Below, piece by piece: positions 1 to 11,740 of a stretch of 64,000 nt of DNA. The notes beneath the pieces are model-generated. The model was not told where the DNA came from and ran no database searches. It saw only the letters and a program-made list of their open reading frames with translations. A program made the translations under genes and the position numbers. This DNA is from Actinostola sp. cb2023 (taxonomy: Eukaryota; Cnidaria; Anthozoa; Actiniaria; Actinostolidae). The stretch lies in the NCBI GenBank assembly GCA_033675265.1, contig JAUJYZ010000133.1:231501-295500 (forward strand), read 5' to 3'. The stretch's first letter is position 1. Every line of letters starts with the position of its first letter.

Positions 1-359
1 GGAGATAGAAGAGCTTTATATTTCTTTCGCGCCCAGTATTTAAATAGTTATTGAGAAAGGTATGTCCAGTGCTAGTGCTGGATTAATTGAAACCCAGCAA
101 TAATAATCAGATACTGTGTCTACGTACGTCTCTTAGTGAGTTTAAGATTTGTGAAATCTACGACGGTGACGTCAACCGGAAGTGTAAATATAACTTCAAT
201 GGGATTTCATATTTTCACAGTCAGTATTCCCTGTGTATGATCGATAGTACCCTATTGAACTGAAGAGTTTGATTACATGGATGAGAACAATCTGCATGAA
301 AGTGTCACGAGGTCCCTTTTGACTTGACACAACCCAAATAATTATAACATGTTATATAA

Positions 360-1497
360 GAACATTGTCATCTGATGATTTTACAAGACTACAATATGAA
401 GTACAGCAATTAACGAATAGTATATTAGAATCAAGTAGATCAATATATAGGGTGCATTATGGGTAATACTATTATAAGAACATTGTCATCTGATGATTAT
501 ATAATACTACAATATGAAACACAGCAATTAACGAATAAAAAAGATTTGACTTCCTTCTGCAGGACTCTGATTTTGCAGCCAAAACATTTTTAATCGAGGG
601 TTTTACGTGCGGTTTTCACATTGGTTATCAGGGTGAGCGACAGGCCGTTGAGTGTCATAGCCTTAAAAGTGCATTAGAGGAACCTGATATTCTGTTGTCT
701 AAATTGAATAAGGGGCGAGAAGCTGGTCGGATAGCTGGTCCTTTTCGTACACCTCCTTTCCCAGATTTCCACTGTTCACCTTTGGGACTCGTCCCTAAAA
801 AAGACCCCTCTGAGTTTCGTATGATACACCATTTGTCATATCCGACCGGTTCCTCGGTAAACGATTTTATTCCTAATAATGTGTCTTCTGTGCACTATGC
901 GTCAATTAGTGACGCTATAACTTTGTCATCTGATGATTATACAATACTACAATATGAAATACAGCAATTAACGAAAAGTATATTAGAATCAAGTAGATCA
1001 ATATATAGGGTGCATTATGGGAAATACTATAATAAGAACATTGTCATCTGATGATTATACAATACTTCAATATCAAATACAGCAATTAACGAAAAGTATA
1101 TTACAATCAAATAGATCAATATATAGGGTGCATTATGGGTAATACTATAATAAGAACATTGTCATCTGATGATTATACAATACTTCAATATGAAATACAG
1201 CAATTAACGAAAAGTATATTAGAATCAAGTAGATCAATATATAGGGTGCATTATGGGTAATACTATAATAAGAACATTGTCATCTGATGATTATACAATA
1301 CTTCAATATGAAATACAGCAATTAACGAAAAGTATATTAGAATCAAGTAGATCAATATATAGGGTGCATTATGGGTAATACTATAATAAGAACATTGTCA
1401 TCTGATGATTATACAATACTTCAATATGAAATACAGCAATTAACGAAAAGTATATTACAATCAAATAGATCAATATATAGGGTGCATTATGGGTCAG
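360..1497 (+). repeat. 118-bp tandem satellite
   Basis: Units of about 118-119 bp begin with GAACATTGTCATCTGATG at roughly 360, 479, 1036, 1155, 1273 and 1391, with a partial unit at about 919. Each ends in GGGTGCATTATGGG. Copies differ by a few substitutions. The array is interrupted at about 538-918 by a retroelement fragment. Short frames across it are by-products of the repeat. The motif GGTGCATTATGGGTAAT recurs in the inverted-repeat element at 1543-1832, so the two are related. Confidence 0.9.
542..919 (+). pseudogene. Reverse-transcriptase fragment of a retroelement (DIRS/Ty3-like)
   Basis: An open frame runs from about 542 into the satellite at about 919. It reads as the N-terminal part of a retroelement reverse transcriptase: a run containing FTCGFHIGYQGE, then GRIAGPFRTPPFPDFHCSPL, LVPKKDPSEFRMIHHLSYP and SVNDFIP. 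The spacing of GLVPKKD, RMIHHLSYP and the SVND motif is typical of DIRS-type (tyrosine recombinase) and related LTR-class elements. The catalytic YxDD region, RNase H and recombinase are absent, so it is a fragment of about 125 codons. It sits inside 118-bp satellite units, with repeat sequence abutting both ends. Assignment to DIRS rather than Ty3 is a judgement from motif style. Confidence 0.75.
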
Positions 1498-1542
1498 TAC
1501 AAAAAATACAATAGTTGCTAATTATCTATATATAAGATATAT

Positions 1543-1832
1543 ACAATCATTTGCACAAATTCTGGCCGCTACGATATATCAATATATCAATATATCGGGT
1601 GCATTATGGGTAATTAAATAATCGAAAATTCCCCTTAAAGCGGGGGAACGCCAGCAAAGTTGCTAGAAATATTTAGTATAATGTTTATTTTAGTCTTACG
1701 TTTGTTGTTTGTAAATTTTGCTTCATTTAATAAGTTAGGAAACTCAAAATAGTATTCAGTTTAATTACCCATAATGCACCCGATATATTGATATATTGAT
1801 ATTTCGCGGAGGCCAGAATTTTTGCAAATGAC
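1543..1832. mobile_element. Inverted-repeat element, about 290 bp
   Basis: Left arm 1543-1614 (ending in CGGGTGCATTATGGGTAATT) is the reverse complement, with some mismatches, of right arm 1761-1832 (starting at AATTACCCATAATGCACCCG). The 145-bp spacer has no coding signal. Both arms contain TCAATATATCAATATATC or its complement. This is the form of a non-autonomous foldback or MITE. Confidence 0.75.
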
Positions 1833-1867
1833 TGTAAGTGAGTTTTAATTTAAGCCGGTTCAGCATG

Positions 1868-1955
1868 CATTGACAAGTTTTATTTGCTGATCTGTAAAGG
1901 ACTGATTTGACAAGATTTCCTTTACAGACAAGCAGATAAAACTTGTCAATGCAAA
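1868..1955. repeat. Short inverted repeat
   Basis: CATTGACAAGTTTTATTTGC and CTGTAAAGGA at about 1868-1903 pair with TCCTTTACAG and the GCAGATAAAACTTGTCAATG stretch near 1918-1954. The ACAAGTTTT motif resembles the repeat at 14290-14440. Confidence 0.6.
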
Positions 1956-2166
1956 ACTTGTCATAGAAAACTTGGTCGTCTGTAACCGGCTTTATAATGA
2001 AGAGCTTGTCAGTGAAAACGCCAATCAGAATCATGTTCGAGTACAAATCAGTTTATCTATTATGACGTCAGTGAATACTTCAACTGTTTTTTTAATGCAA
2101 CATACGCATGCTAGTCACGTGGTTAGTTTTGGTAGTAAGTGTAAATCCCGTCGGCAAGGCGTTGAC

Positions 2167-5100
2167 TTAAGAAGGGAATTCCCAAGAATGTCTACTAACG
2201 GAAGGTCGGCTGTTTGTTTCTCGAAGGACTGAAAGTCTCTCACGGTCGGTGGTGACGTCATCGCCCATCAGGAAAAATCCACTCCACTTCATGGGGTCAT
2301 GTGGGTACTTCTTTCTCATGTCGTTGATTGTAAGATGCAGGCTCTCACTTGCGCTTCGCCTTTGTTGGTCCCAATCCAGCAGATAGGTGTAAAATGTCTC
2401 CATGAATTCGCATGTAGTATTGTCATCAACCTTCCAGCGTGATACTAGCACCGCGCAAGCTCCGGCAGCCAAGAATGCACGCGCGATGCCGACTACACCT
2501 TCTGCGCTGACCTTTCCGCGTCCACTGTTGCAGCCACTTAACACGACCAAGCGAGCACGCACTTTAGTCTTCATTACTTCTTCACCCTTGAGAAGATAAG
2601 CATCTTCATCTATGGGGGCTCCTTCCGTGTCATCATTTGGAGCGAGGATGATTACAGATTTGGAGAGGCAAATGTGGCATGCCAAATGAACGATGCAAAC
2701 CTCTGGTAACCTCTCCAAGACAGCAGATTTGGTTGCTTGACGTCCAATCAATGGATGAACGCCTCCAATGAGTTCAGCAATTCTTTCTGCCTCCTTACGT
2801 GACCCTGGCAAGTCAATAAGTTCTGGAATTTCGTCGTTTGTGGGATCACCGATGATCAGAGATCCTGAATGGGAGTAGTAGTCTTCTGGGACGCGATGAT
2901 GAAGAGTTAGATTGGTTAGTGACGGAGAGAACCTCAGGCGTTTATCTTGTGAGAGGTAGCGCTTTGTGGCTGGGTCTCTTAGAGCAGCAAAAGGCAACAA
3001 ATACAAAGAGCCTTCAGGGATGATGACAATCTCAGGTGCAGTTATTTTGCTCAGGAAAGGAGAAAGAAGCCACTGGTGTAGCTTTTCCAAAGATTCCAGA
3101 CTTCTGCATGCGTCGGAACTTGTACTTGTAGTTCCACCATAATTACTATGGTCGTCATTCTCTGATGGTAGTCCAGCTCTCATCGCTCCACAGCAATAAT
3201 CTCGACACGTGCTCTCGTCTTGGTCTTCTTCGACATCTTCTCTTCTGTTGGCATAGCTGTCCAGAGCTGCAGCCACATTTATTTGACCGAAGGCGTTGAT
3301 GATTTCTGCATTCAAAACCTTTCTGAAGTTTTTGTAGTACTGTACATGTACAAGGACTTCATCTTCACCATTATCATCCTTGGTGTTTTGTACTAAGAAT
3401 ATGTACAAGTCATTGAAGCACCAAGTGTAGAATAAAATGGCATAGTTCCCTGTGATCACAAGGGTCCGAATGTCATTCGTGGTAACTTCATCCTCAGCTA
3501 GTCCATCTTCGATCGTCTTGTGTTTTAAAATCAGACGATATTTTAGGGCCTTTGCACGACAGCGTTCAGCCACTAAAAGAGCATCGATATGCTTACCCAT
3601 GTCAACCAGTACTTTAAACAGCATCTTGTACGTGTCGATCTCTCGGTCTACTAGAGAGATTTGCTGACCGTCAACTTGGAGATCATTGAAAATTATTTCG
3701 AAGAGTTTTACTGCTTGTCTTAGTGATGTCTCAGCTTTTGTACCTTGTCCAAAACAATATTGCAGGACACCCATGAGAGAGAGATCCAAGGCTTTACGAT
3801 GCAACGAATCGCCGGGAATTAGAAGTTCCGCAGTTGATTGGACAATCAAGCAGTCTACCCATTCGCCGATCTGGATCATATTTGGAAGCCGATGACCAAT
3901 ATCTTTCCAATCCATCAGTTGACCTCTCAAGAGATTAGATAACATAGGTGGTGGTGGTCTAGTTTGGAGAATGTTTTCAATATAATGAATGTACGAGTGG
4001 GGGTGGGGAGAAATAACGCTAAATAAAGCCACTTCACCGGTGCCATTCATTTCGGTAAATGCTAACTTTAACTCTTCGTGATATTTAATAGATATGATTA
4101 GCATAATATCGGTAGCTAGTAACGGCTGTTGTGCAATCAAGTCATAACAGCAAGTCATCATGTCCCCAACTTCAACTGATCGGCAAGAAAAAATCGCTTT
4201 CGTTCAGATGTGACAAAAAGTTCTCATTTGCCATCATTTCCGTGATAAGAACTTTGTCTAAGTTTTCGTCTTCAGCATTGAGGTCAATCATGTCATACAT
4301 CATAGATTCAAAAAGCGTGCTCACTTTTCTTCCAATTTCCTTCGAAACTGCAAAATACTTCTTCAAAGAACCAACAGCTTCCTGGTTTTTACCCAATGAT
4401 CGATATGACGCAACCTGTGCCAAATAAATTCTAGTCATGGAATTTTTGACATCGAGTTCCTCTGCAATTACTAATATAAAGCTGTTTCCAACGTTAATAT
4501 GGCAGAACTTTGATCATTAATCGTATAGTAAAAGGTAGCTTTTTTGATGTGAGCATTCATCTCGGATCCTTTGTCGTTGGTATCTTTGGCAATTTGTATA
4601 ACATTCTCTAATAATGGCAGTGCAACTCTGTATTGCCCTACTGAAGAATACAAATCAGCCATTTCCAAGTAAGCCTTTAGGATGAGGGGTTTTAACGCTA
4701 TACGTTCTGCAATTTCAACTGCTTTTTGCCCGTGCAAAATTGCGTCTTTGCTCTGTTTCTCGTATGAACATTTGAAGCTCTTGGCCCGTTCGAGACCATA
4801 AGACGCTAATAATTCAACTTCTCGGTTGTCGATGTCTTTTGCTATGTCAATGCACTTTGTACTATATAGAATGGCATTATCATAGTCGTTCAGATTGTTG
4901 TAGGAAATGCCAATCCATAACCAAATCATGATGATCTGATCCTTAGGTTTTTCATCACCAAAGAGTCTAAGGTATTCCTCACCATAACAACCAATGTCAC
5001 TGAATTGACGTAGAAAGATAGATACGCCTAAAACTCCATCGACTGCGTGTCTATGTAATTCTTCATCCCGTTCGACTTCTCTGGCGATTTGTTTATATAG

Positions 5101-5509
5101 TGCATGCAGTTTCACTAACGTCTGTTGGTGATTCATTGCATTAGCGATGTGAAAGCAGTTTACAGAAAACGTGATTGCATCACCATACTGACCTAACAAA
5201 AAGTACGAATGGCCTAGCTCATAACAAACCCTCATTTCAGTCTGTCTGTCGCCAGAGATCCTTGCCGTTTGACATTGGTTTTTGTATTTATGAATACCTC
5301 CATAGAGCGCAAAATATTGCATATATCTCTGCGCCCATGCGCTGTTTGCGATATACTGTAACGTTTTCTTGGTCATCACTAGTGCTGTTACTGCCACCAT
5401 CGGCGATAATAATATCTTTATAATAGTTCCTAGCTTGACCATCTTGTTTGGCTTTGATTAGCTCTTGCAGTCTGGTTTCTAGTTGCGTCACTGATTTGTC
5501 TAAAACTGA
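2167..5509 (-). CDS. TPR-CHAT domain protein, with apparent frameshifts
   Basis: This minus-strand gene encodes tetratricopeptide repeats followed by a CHAT (caspase HetF associated with TPRs) peptidase-like domain. An N-terminal coiled-coil-like exon starts after an acceptor (TTCTATATCAG) at about 5509. TPR helices (RVCYELGHSYFLLGQYGDAI, AYLEMADLYSSVGQYRVALP) lie between about 5300 and 4200. The CHAT domain fills the 664-aa frame 4161-2167. The catalytic pair is visible as the second His of HLACH (residue 496 of that frame) and Cys in LSGCNSGRG (residue 544), followed by AEGVVGIARAFLAAGACAVL. Similar proteins are often annotated TPR protein 28-like and are numerous in cnidarians. The reading frame changes near 5300, 4475 and 4170 with no room for normal introns, so this is a degraded copy, a sequence with indel errors, or an unusual gene. 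Upstream exons would lie beyond the 5590-7150 array and were not found. Confidence 0.8.
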
Positions 5510-5589
5510 TATAGAATAAACACAATTTACTTACTAAATACAAACGCACGCTCTTCAAAGCTTGATATTTCATTGGACATTGTTTGCTA

Positions 5590-7150
5590 ATTGAATTACT
5601 CCCAACGAAATCCAAACCCTTGGAAATTCTTAATTTAATTGGAAAGGTACAAACCCTTGGAAAATCTTTGGAAATGTCCAGAAACTTGCATTGGAAATTC
5701 TTTGGAAATGTCCAGAAACTTGCATTGGAAATTCTTTGGAAATGTCCAAAACCTTGGAAATTCTTTGGAAAGGTCCAATCCCTTGGAAATTCTTAATTTG
5801 GAAAGGTACAAACCCTTGGAAATTCGATCTTTGGAAATGTCCAAAAACTTGGAAATTCTTTGGAAATGTCCAAACCCTTGGAAATTCTTTGGAAATGTCC
5901 AAAACCTTGGAAATTCTTTGGAAAGGTCCAATCCCTTGGAAATTCTTAATTTGGAAAGGTCCAAACCCTTGGAAATTCGATCTTTGGAAATGTCCAGAAA
6001 CTTGGAAATTCCCTTGGAAATTCGATCTTTGGAAATAATTTGGAAAGGTAAAACTTGGAAATTCTTTGGAAATGTCCAGAAACTTGGAAATGCTTTGGAA
6101 AGATCAATCCAAAACCCTAGACATTCTTTGGAAAGGTCCAAACCCTTGGAAAATCTTTGGAAATGTCCAGAAATTTGGAAATTCTTTGAAAATGTCCAAA
6201 CCCTTGGAAATTCTAAGTTGGAAATGTCCAAAACCTAGCTTCGAAATTCGATTCTTTGCAATTGGAAAGGTCCAAACCCTTGAAAGTTCTACAGAAATGT
6301 CAAAAACACTGGAAATTATCTGGAAATTGTCCAAACCCTTGGAAATTATTTGAAAATGTCCAGCAACTTGGAAATTCTTTGCAAATGTCCAAAACCTTAG
6401 AAATTCTTTGGAAATGTCCAAACCGGCTTGATAATTCTTCGGAAATGTCCAAAACCTTGGAAATCTTTGGAAAGGTCCAAAACCCTAGACATTCTTTGGA
6501 AAGGTCCAAACCCTTGGAAATTCTTTGGAAATGTCCAAAACATTGGAAATTATTTGGAAATGTCCAAACCCTTGGAAATTCTTTGCAAATGTCCAAAACC
6601 TTAGAAATTCTTTGCAAATGTCCAAACCGGCTTGATAATTCTTCGGAAATGTCCAAAACCTTGGAAATCTTTGGAAAGGTCCAAAACCCTAGACATTCTT
6701 TGGAAAGGTCCAAACCCTTGGAAATTCTTTGGAAATGTCCAAAACATTGGAAATTATTTGGAAATGTCCAAACCCTTGGAAATTCTTTGGAAATGTCCAG
6801 AAATTTGGAAATTCATTGGAAAGGCCCAAAACATTGGAAATTCTTTGGAAATGTCCAGAAATTTGGAAATTCTTTGGAAAGGTCCAAAACATTGGAAATT
6901 CTTTGGAAATGTCCAATGCAAACCGTTGGAAATTATTTGGAAATGTCCAAAACCTTGGAAATTCTTTGAAAATGTCCAGCAACTTGGAAATTCTTTTCAA
7001 ATGTCCAAAACCTTAGAAATTCTTTGGAAATGTCCAAAACATTGGAAATTCTTTGGAAATGTCCAAACCGGCTTGCAAATTCTTTGGAAATTCGTTGGAA
7101 TTTCCAACTATATTTTCCAAACGGTTGGATTGGAAATGCCCAATACTTTT
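5590..7150. repeat. About 30-bp minisatellite (GGAAATTCTTTGGAAATGTC type)
   Basis: Roughly fifty degenerate copies of a 29-32-bp unit built from TTGGAAATTCTTTGGAAATG followed by TCCAAAACC or GTCCAAACCC. GGAAA and its complement TTTCC both occur, so the unit is partly self-complementary. All six frames have open stretches because of the repeat; none is a gene. The array starts just upstream of the first recognisable CHAT-gene exon and may lie in its intron. Confidence 0.95.
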
Positions 7151-7299
7151 TTATTGGAAATTTCATGCTAAGGTTTCTTAAAAACTGACACGATTAATTA
7201 TTATGTTCATTTACTCAAGGAAAACTTCGAGCTCGAGAGCGCAGAACTACTTTTAATTAAATTATTTCTGTCACTTCGATCGCAAGGTTCAAGACAAGA

Positions 7300-7850
7300 A
7301 GAGTGTTTGAACTTCTGTGGAATATCGAAATGAAAGTTTATATTATTCCACATGTATACACCTATTTCAATAAACGTTGATAATGGACGATCTGAAATGG
7401 ATGATCTGAGACCAAGACGACTGATTATGGGAAACTGAGGGTCTTTCGTTAGTAACATGCGAAATTCATTCATTCGACCTCAAGCTTGGAATCACGCTTG
7501 ATGTTCGAACGAGATATGGCGGAGGTTAACGTGAATTTAAAAGTATCAGATCATCCAATTCAGATCGATAGTTATCAACGTTAATTGGAATAGGTGTACA
7601 GATTTGAGCTTCTGTGGAATATCGAAATGAACGTTTATATTATTCCACATATATACAGATTTAATTGAGCTTCTGTGTGGAATATCGAAATGAAAGTTTA
7701 TATTATTCCACATGTATACAGAGCTTCTGTGGAATATCGAAATGAACGTTTATATTATTTCACATGTATACAGATTTGAGCTTCTGTGTGGAATATCGAA
7801 ATGAAAGTTTATATTATTCCACATGTATACAGATTTGAGCTTCTGTGGTC
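7300..7850. repeat. Array of about 60-bp units plus inverted repeat
   Basis: The segment GAGCTTCTGTGGAATATCGA with ATGAAAGTTTATATTATTCC recurs about five times (near 7310, 7607, 7668, 7725, 7776). Separately, about 7357-7412 (TACACCTATTTCAATAAACG to GATGATCTG) is repeated inverted at about 7544-7600 (CAGATCATCC to GGTGTACA). Confidence 0.8.
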
Positions 7851-8100
7851 TGCGCGTGACAGACTTGACTATCCGTTGGCAATCGAGATTTTATAATACG
7901 CTAGAAAATTAAAAGAGCTCTTGGATTCATAACTGACCTACTTTATTCTTACCTTGCGTGATAACCTGGATATCACAGATTAGTTGGACTAAAGAGTATT
8001 GTAACTGAAGAAAGAGAGGAACACTCAGTCTGAGTACTAACAGTACCTTGGCGGAAAGATAGATAAACTGATAGCAAAAGCAGCAAAAGATTCGATCGAA

Positions 8101-8406
8101 TATACACCTATTCCAAATATCGTTGTCCGGGCCGAAAGCAACAAGCAAGAAGCTGACGACCGCAAAGGACTTTGGGAATCTCCTAATTAATTAATTTATC
8201 CGTGGTACTTGAGAAGTTATCCCTACGAGCGTTCAATAGCAATCATTTGGAACTATTAGGCCATTTGAAAATGCATGTTGTCAAAATATGTACGGATGAA
8301 TAAATGAATAAGGAGAAAGTCCCAATGCCCTTTGCGGTCGTCAGCTTCTTTCTTGTTGCTTTCGGCGGTGACAACGATTTTTGGAATATATTTAGCGGTG
8401 TATAAA
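8101..8406. mobile_element. Inverted-repeat element, about 305 bp
   Basis: Left arm 8101-8177 (TATACACCTATTCCAAATAT ... CGCAAAGGACTTTGGGA) is inverted at about 8310-8406. Shared pieces include GAAGCTGACGACCGCAAAGG and its complement. The TACACCTATT end is also shared with the inverted repeat at 7357-7600, so they are one family. Confidence 0.75.
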
Positions 8407-9082
8407 CGCAACGTCATCTGGTTAGAGATTGAATATTGATTAGGGGAATCCCCTACATTTCTGAAGACCCCTACTGAATATATATGAATAGCGCTGAATA
8501 TATGAATAGAAATGTTGAAGTATTTGCAAAATAAAGTCTTGAGCGGATTCCCATTAAAAATAGCTAAACTAGTATTATTTAACGCACTAAATTCGTGGTG
8601 GAAATATATATATAATTTGATGGTGCAAATTGGGAGGCAAGGAAAATTTGGCCAGGCTAGATTAATAAAATCAAACGCCACTTACACAGTGTCTTCTGTA
8701 TGTTTCTGGTTGTCCTCTATCGGAGTTTCGTTTAGCTGATTTCAGTCTTTCTACCACATGTTTAGTTAAACTAGAAAGAAAACGCATGTAATTTTACAAT
8801 GTAAAACTGGCACAAACTATCTGAAATTGATACTGTGGTTTGCACCAAAGGTTATGCAGCGTTTGTAGATATTTTTCTACTGAAAGCTTTAGTTAAACTA
8901 CTTTAAAATCTTACTCCTTCGTTGGTATACCTTGCCGAGTGCTAACCTGGATCCCACATCTTGGACCAATTGAACATAATGTTGAACCCACAGTTCGAAA
9001 GACCCAGAGGATTAGTTTACTGACCAGTATCTTCAAAGACCTTCAAAGGAGAGATGGACAAACTGCCTGAACGAAAGAAAGT
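8407..9082. other. Intergenic, no gene seen
   Basis: AT-rich sequence without a credible exon. Short frames lack codon or motif support. GGGGAATCCCCT at about 8450 is a small palindrome also found in related form at 10412 and 10507. Confidence 0.5.
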
Positions 9083-10140
9083 TCTAGACTGGGTCGCGAT
9101 AAAAGGCTGAAACTGAAACGGCGGAAAGCGGAAACGGAAACGGCTGAAAGAGCGGAAAGTGCGGAAAGTGCGGAAAGTGGTAAAAAGCTGAAACGGCGGA
9201 AAGTGGAAAAAAGCTGAAACGGCGGAAACGGCGGAAAAGTGGTAAAAAGCTGAAACCTTTCCATAATCACATACCTCTTCATTTAATTTCCTTAAAGTTT
9301 GTATATGTTTGTAAATTAATAAATTAAACTGCTCGAACGTGTGATGTCCTACTACTTTGGCTATCTTTTCATGGTCGATAGTAGGGACTGCCTTCTCTAG
9401 TAAGTCATGTTATTTCCAATTGAGTCACCGAGCTGCAATTGGGGAACGTCATTTAAATACGACGAGTGGATACAGTTTATATTCAGTTGAAAATGTGGTA
9501 GTTGTAGTCAGGCATGTTAAGCGAAAAGTTTATATTCATGCTAAGCTATCTTATCTACACGCTTGATATCATGGAATAACACTGGATGCATGTTAGCACG
9601 TACTTATACCTCGAGAATGGTGAATACTCATTATCACTGCTTGAACTACAGGTACTTTGCTCGTCGTCTATCCAAATTACAAAAGACAACTGACACGAGC
9701 TGGCACGAGTGTCGTTGTAATTTGAGAATTTTCCTGGAATTTTCGGAACTATACGGTAGTATTCGCGACTATTCGGCCCTATTCGTTTATATTCGTTATT
9801 AATCGTTATTTTCTGCTCAAAGTCTGCAAAATCAAATGTTTAATTCATATACATGCAAAATTTCAAGGAAATTAAATTCAACATCTGAGTATCGAAGAGC
9901 GGAGGTCTGTGACACCACTGGAAAGTTAATTATAGAAAGGTTTCAGCTTTTTACCACTTTTCCGCCGTTTCAGCTTTTTACCACTTTTCCGCCGTTTCCG
10001 CCGTTTCAGCTTTTTTCCACTTTCCGCCGTTTCAGCTTTTTTCCACTTTCCGCACTTTCCGCACTTTCCGCTCTTTCAGCCGTTTCCGTTTCCGCTTTCC
10101 GCCGTTTCAGTTTCAGCCTTTTATCGCGACCCGTTCTAGA
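9083..10140. mobile_element. Foldback element with minisatellite-filled arms
   Basis: The left terminal arm (9083-about 9258) and right arm (about 9938-10140) are long inverted repeats. They start at TCTAGA near 9083 and end at TCTAGA near 10135, each followed inward by the reverse-complement pair GGGTCGCGATAAAAGGCTGA / CAGCCTTTTATCGCGACCC. The arms are built of CGGAAAGTGCGGAAAGTG and AAAAGCTGAAACGG sub-repeats. The internal segment of about 680 bp has no convincing ORF. This is the structure of non-autonomous Foldback-type DNA elements. Confidence 0.85.
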
Positions 10141-10540
10141 CTTATAGTCTTTACAACAGAATTTCATTAAGGACAATAGATCATTTGTGACGTCTTCAAT
10201 GTCCTTGGAGTGAAACTTGGAACAGTTTTGTTCTGTTTTGTTGAAAACGAATAACTTACGACCGACTATATGAGTTTGGCTTGTAACTTATACCACAAAA
10301 ATACTTGTAAGTTAAGCTGGAATTTTAAAAACGGCGACGAAGCGTTCAAATCACATTAGATTTGTGTTGTCAACTGATTTCAGAAGCTGATCATGAACAT
10401 TAATAATTAATTAGGGGAACCCCCTAAACCTAGTCTCCTACGCAACCCTAAACCCTGCTGAATGAGTTCTGAATAGAAATGCTGAGTTGCACTGCACATT
10501 ATTGAGGGGGATCCCCCTATCCTAGAAAGGCTTTCAGCTA

Positions 10541-10694
10541 TAGACCTTTTGCATAAAACCACTAATTGCAGATTCACGCCTCACTCTGACAGTCAACGAA
10601 ACAAAAGATCTATCCAACGATGTCATTGTTTTATTGAGTCAGAGTGAGGCTAAGTGTGTATCTGCATTTTATTAGTGGCTTTATGCAAAAGGTC
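10541..10694. mobile_element. Hairpin MITE, about 154 bp
   Basis: GACCTTTTGCATAAAACCAC at about 10541 pairs with GTGGCTTTATGCAAAAGGTC ending near 10694. GCCTCACTCTGAC pairs with GTCAGAGTGAGGC inside. The loop is about 40 bp and there is no ORF. Confidence 0.85.
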
Positions 10695-10695
10695 T

Positions 10696-10770
10696 GGCAG
10701 TGGAACCTCGATATAACGATGTGCCAAGGGACTGACCAAATTAGATCGTTATATCGGGGTATTGTAACAA
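10696..10770. mobile_element. Pogo/Tc1-like terminal sequence
   Basis: CAGTGGAACCTCGATATAAC near 10697 followed by ATCGTTATATCGGGG near 10744 matches the style of pogo/Tigger-type terminal repeats (CAGTNGAACCTCG). No transposase or distal end is seen; the sequence passes directly into the 13/15-bp array. Confidence 0.55.
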
Positions 10771-10805
10771 AATGTTGACAGACACGTTACAGTCATTAAA
10801 AAGTA

Positions 10806-11740
10806 TTTGGCAGCGAAGCAAGGCAGCGAAGCAAGGCAGTGAGGCAAGGCAGTGAGGCAAGCCGCAGTGAGGCAAGGCAGTGAGGCAAGCCGCAGTGAGG
10901 CAAGGCAGCGAGGCAAGACAGCGAAGCAATGCAGTGAGGCAAGGCAGTGAGGCAAGCCGCAGTGAGGCAAGGCAGTGAGGCAAGCCGCAGTGAGGCAAGC
11001 CGCAGTGAGGCAAGGCAGTGAGGCAAGGCAGTGAGGCAAGGCAGTGAGGCAAGGCAGTGAGGCAAGGCAGTGAGGCAAGCCGCAGTGAGGCAAGGCAGTG
11101 AGGCAAGCCGCAGTGAGGCAAGGCAGTGAGGCAAGCCGCAGTGAGGCAAGGCAGTGAGGCAAGGCAGTGAGGCAAGGCAGTGAGGCAAGGCAGTGAGGCA
11201 AGGCAAGGCAGTGAGGCAAGGCAGTGAGGCAAGGCAGTGAGGCAAGCCGCAGTGAGGCAAGCCGCAGTGAGGCAAGGCAGTGAGGCAAGGCAGCGAGGCA
11301 AGGCAGTGAGGCAAGGCAGCGAGACAAGCCGCAGTGAGGCAAGGCAGTGAGGCAAGGCAGTGAGGCAAGGCAGTGAGGCAAGGCAGTGAGGCAAGCCGCA
11401 GTGAGGCAAGCCGCAGTGAGGCAAGGCAGTGAGGCAAGGCAGTGAGGCAAGCCGCAGTGAGGCAAGGCAGTGAGGCAAGGCAGTGAGGCAAGCCGCAGTG
11501 AGGCAAGGCAGTGAGGCAGGCAGTGAGGCAGTGAGGCAAGGCAGTGAGGCAAGGCAGTGAGGCAAGGCAGTGAGGCAAGCCGCAGTGAGGCAAGGCAGTG
11601 AGGCAAGGCAGTGAGGCAAGGCAGTGAGGCAAGGCAGTGAGGCAAGGCAGTGAGGCAAGCCGCAGTGAGGCAAGCCGCAGTGAGGCAAGGCAGTGAGGCA
11701 AGGCAGTGAGGCAAGGCAGTGAGGCAAGGCAGCGACGCAA
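10806..11740. repeat. 13/15-bp minisatellite (GGCAGTGAGGCAA)
   Basis: About seventy units of two kinds alternate irregularly: a 13-bp unit GGCAGTGAGGCAA and a 15-bp unit GCCGCAGTGAGGCAA, with rare GCAGCGAAGCAA variants at the edges. Minus-strand frames of 334-347 aa exist in all three phases because the unit lacks stop codons. They are repeats of Leu, Pro, His, Cys and Ala and are not genes. Confidence 0.95.

Noticed and set aside
5635..7171. Overlapping frames of 90-237 aa on both strands
   Set aside because: They come from the 30-bp GGAAATTCTTTGGAAATG minisatellite.
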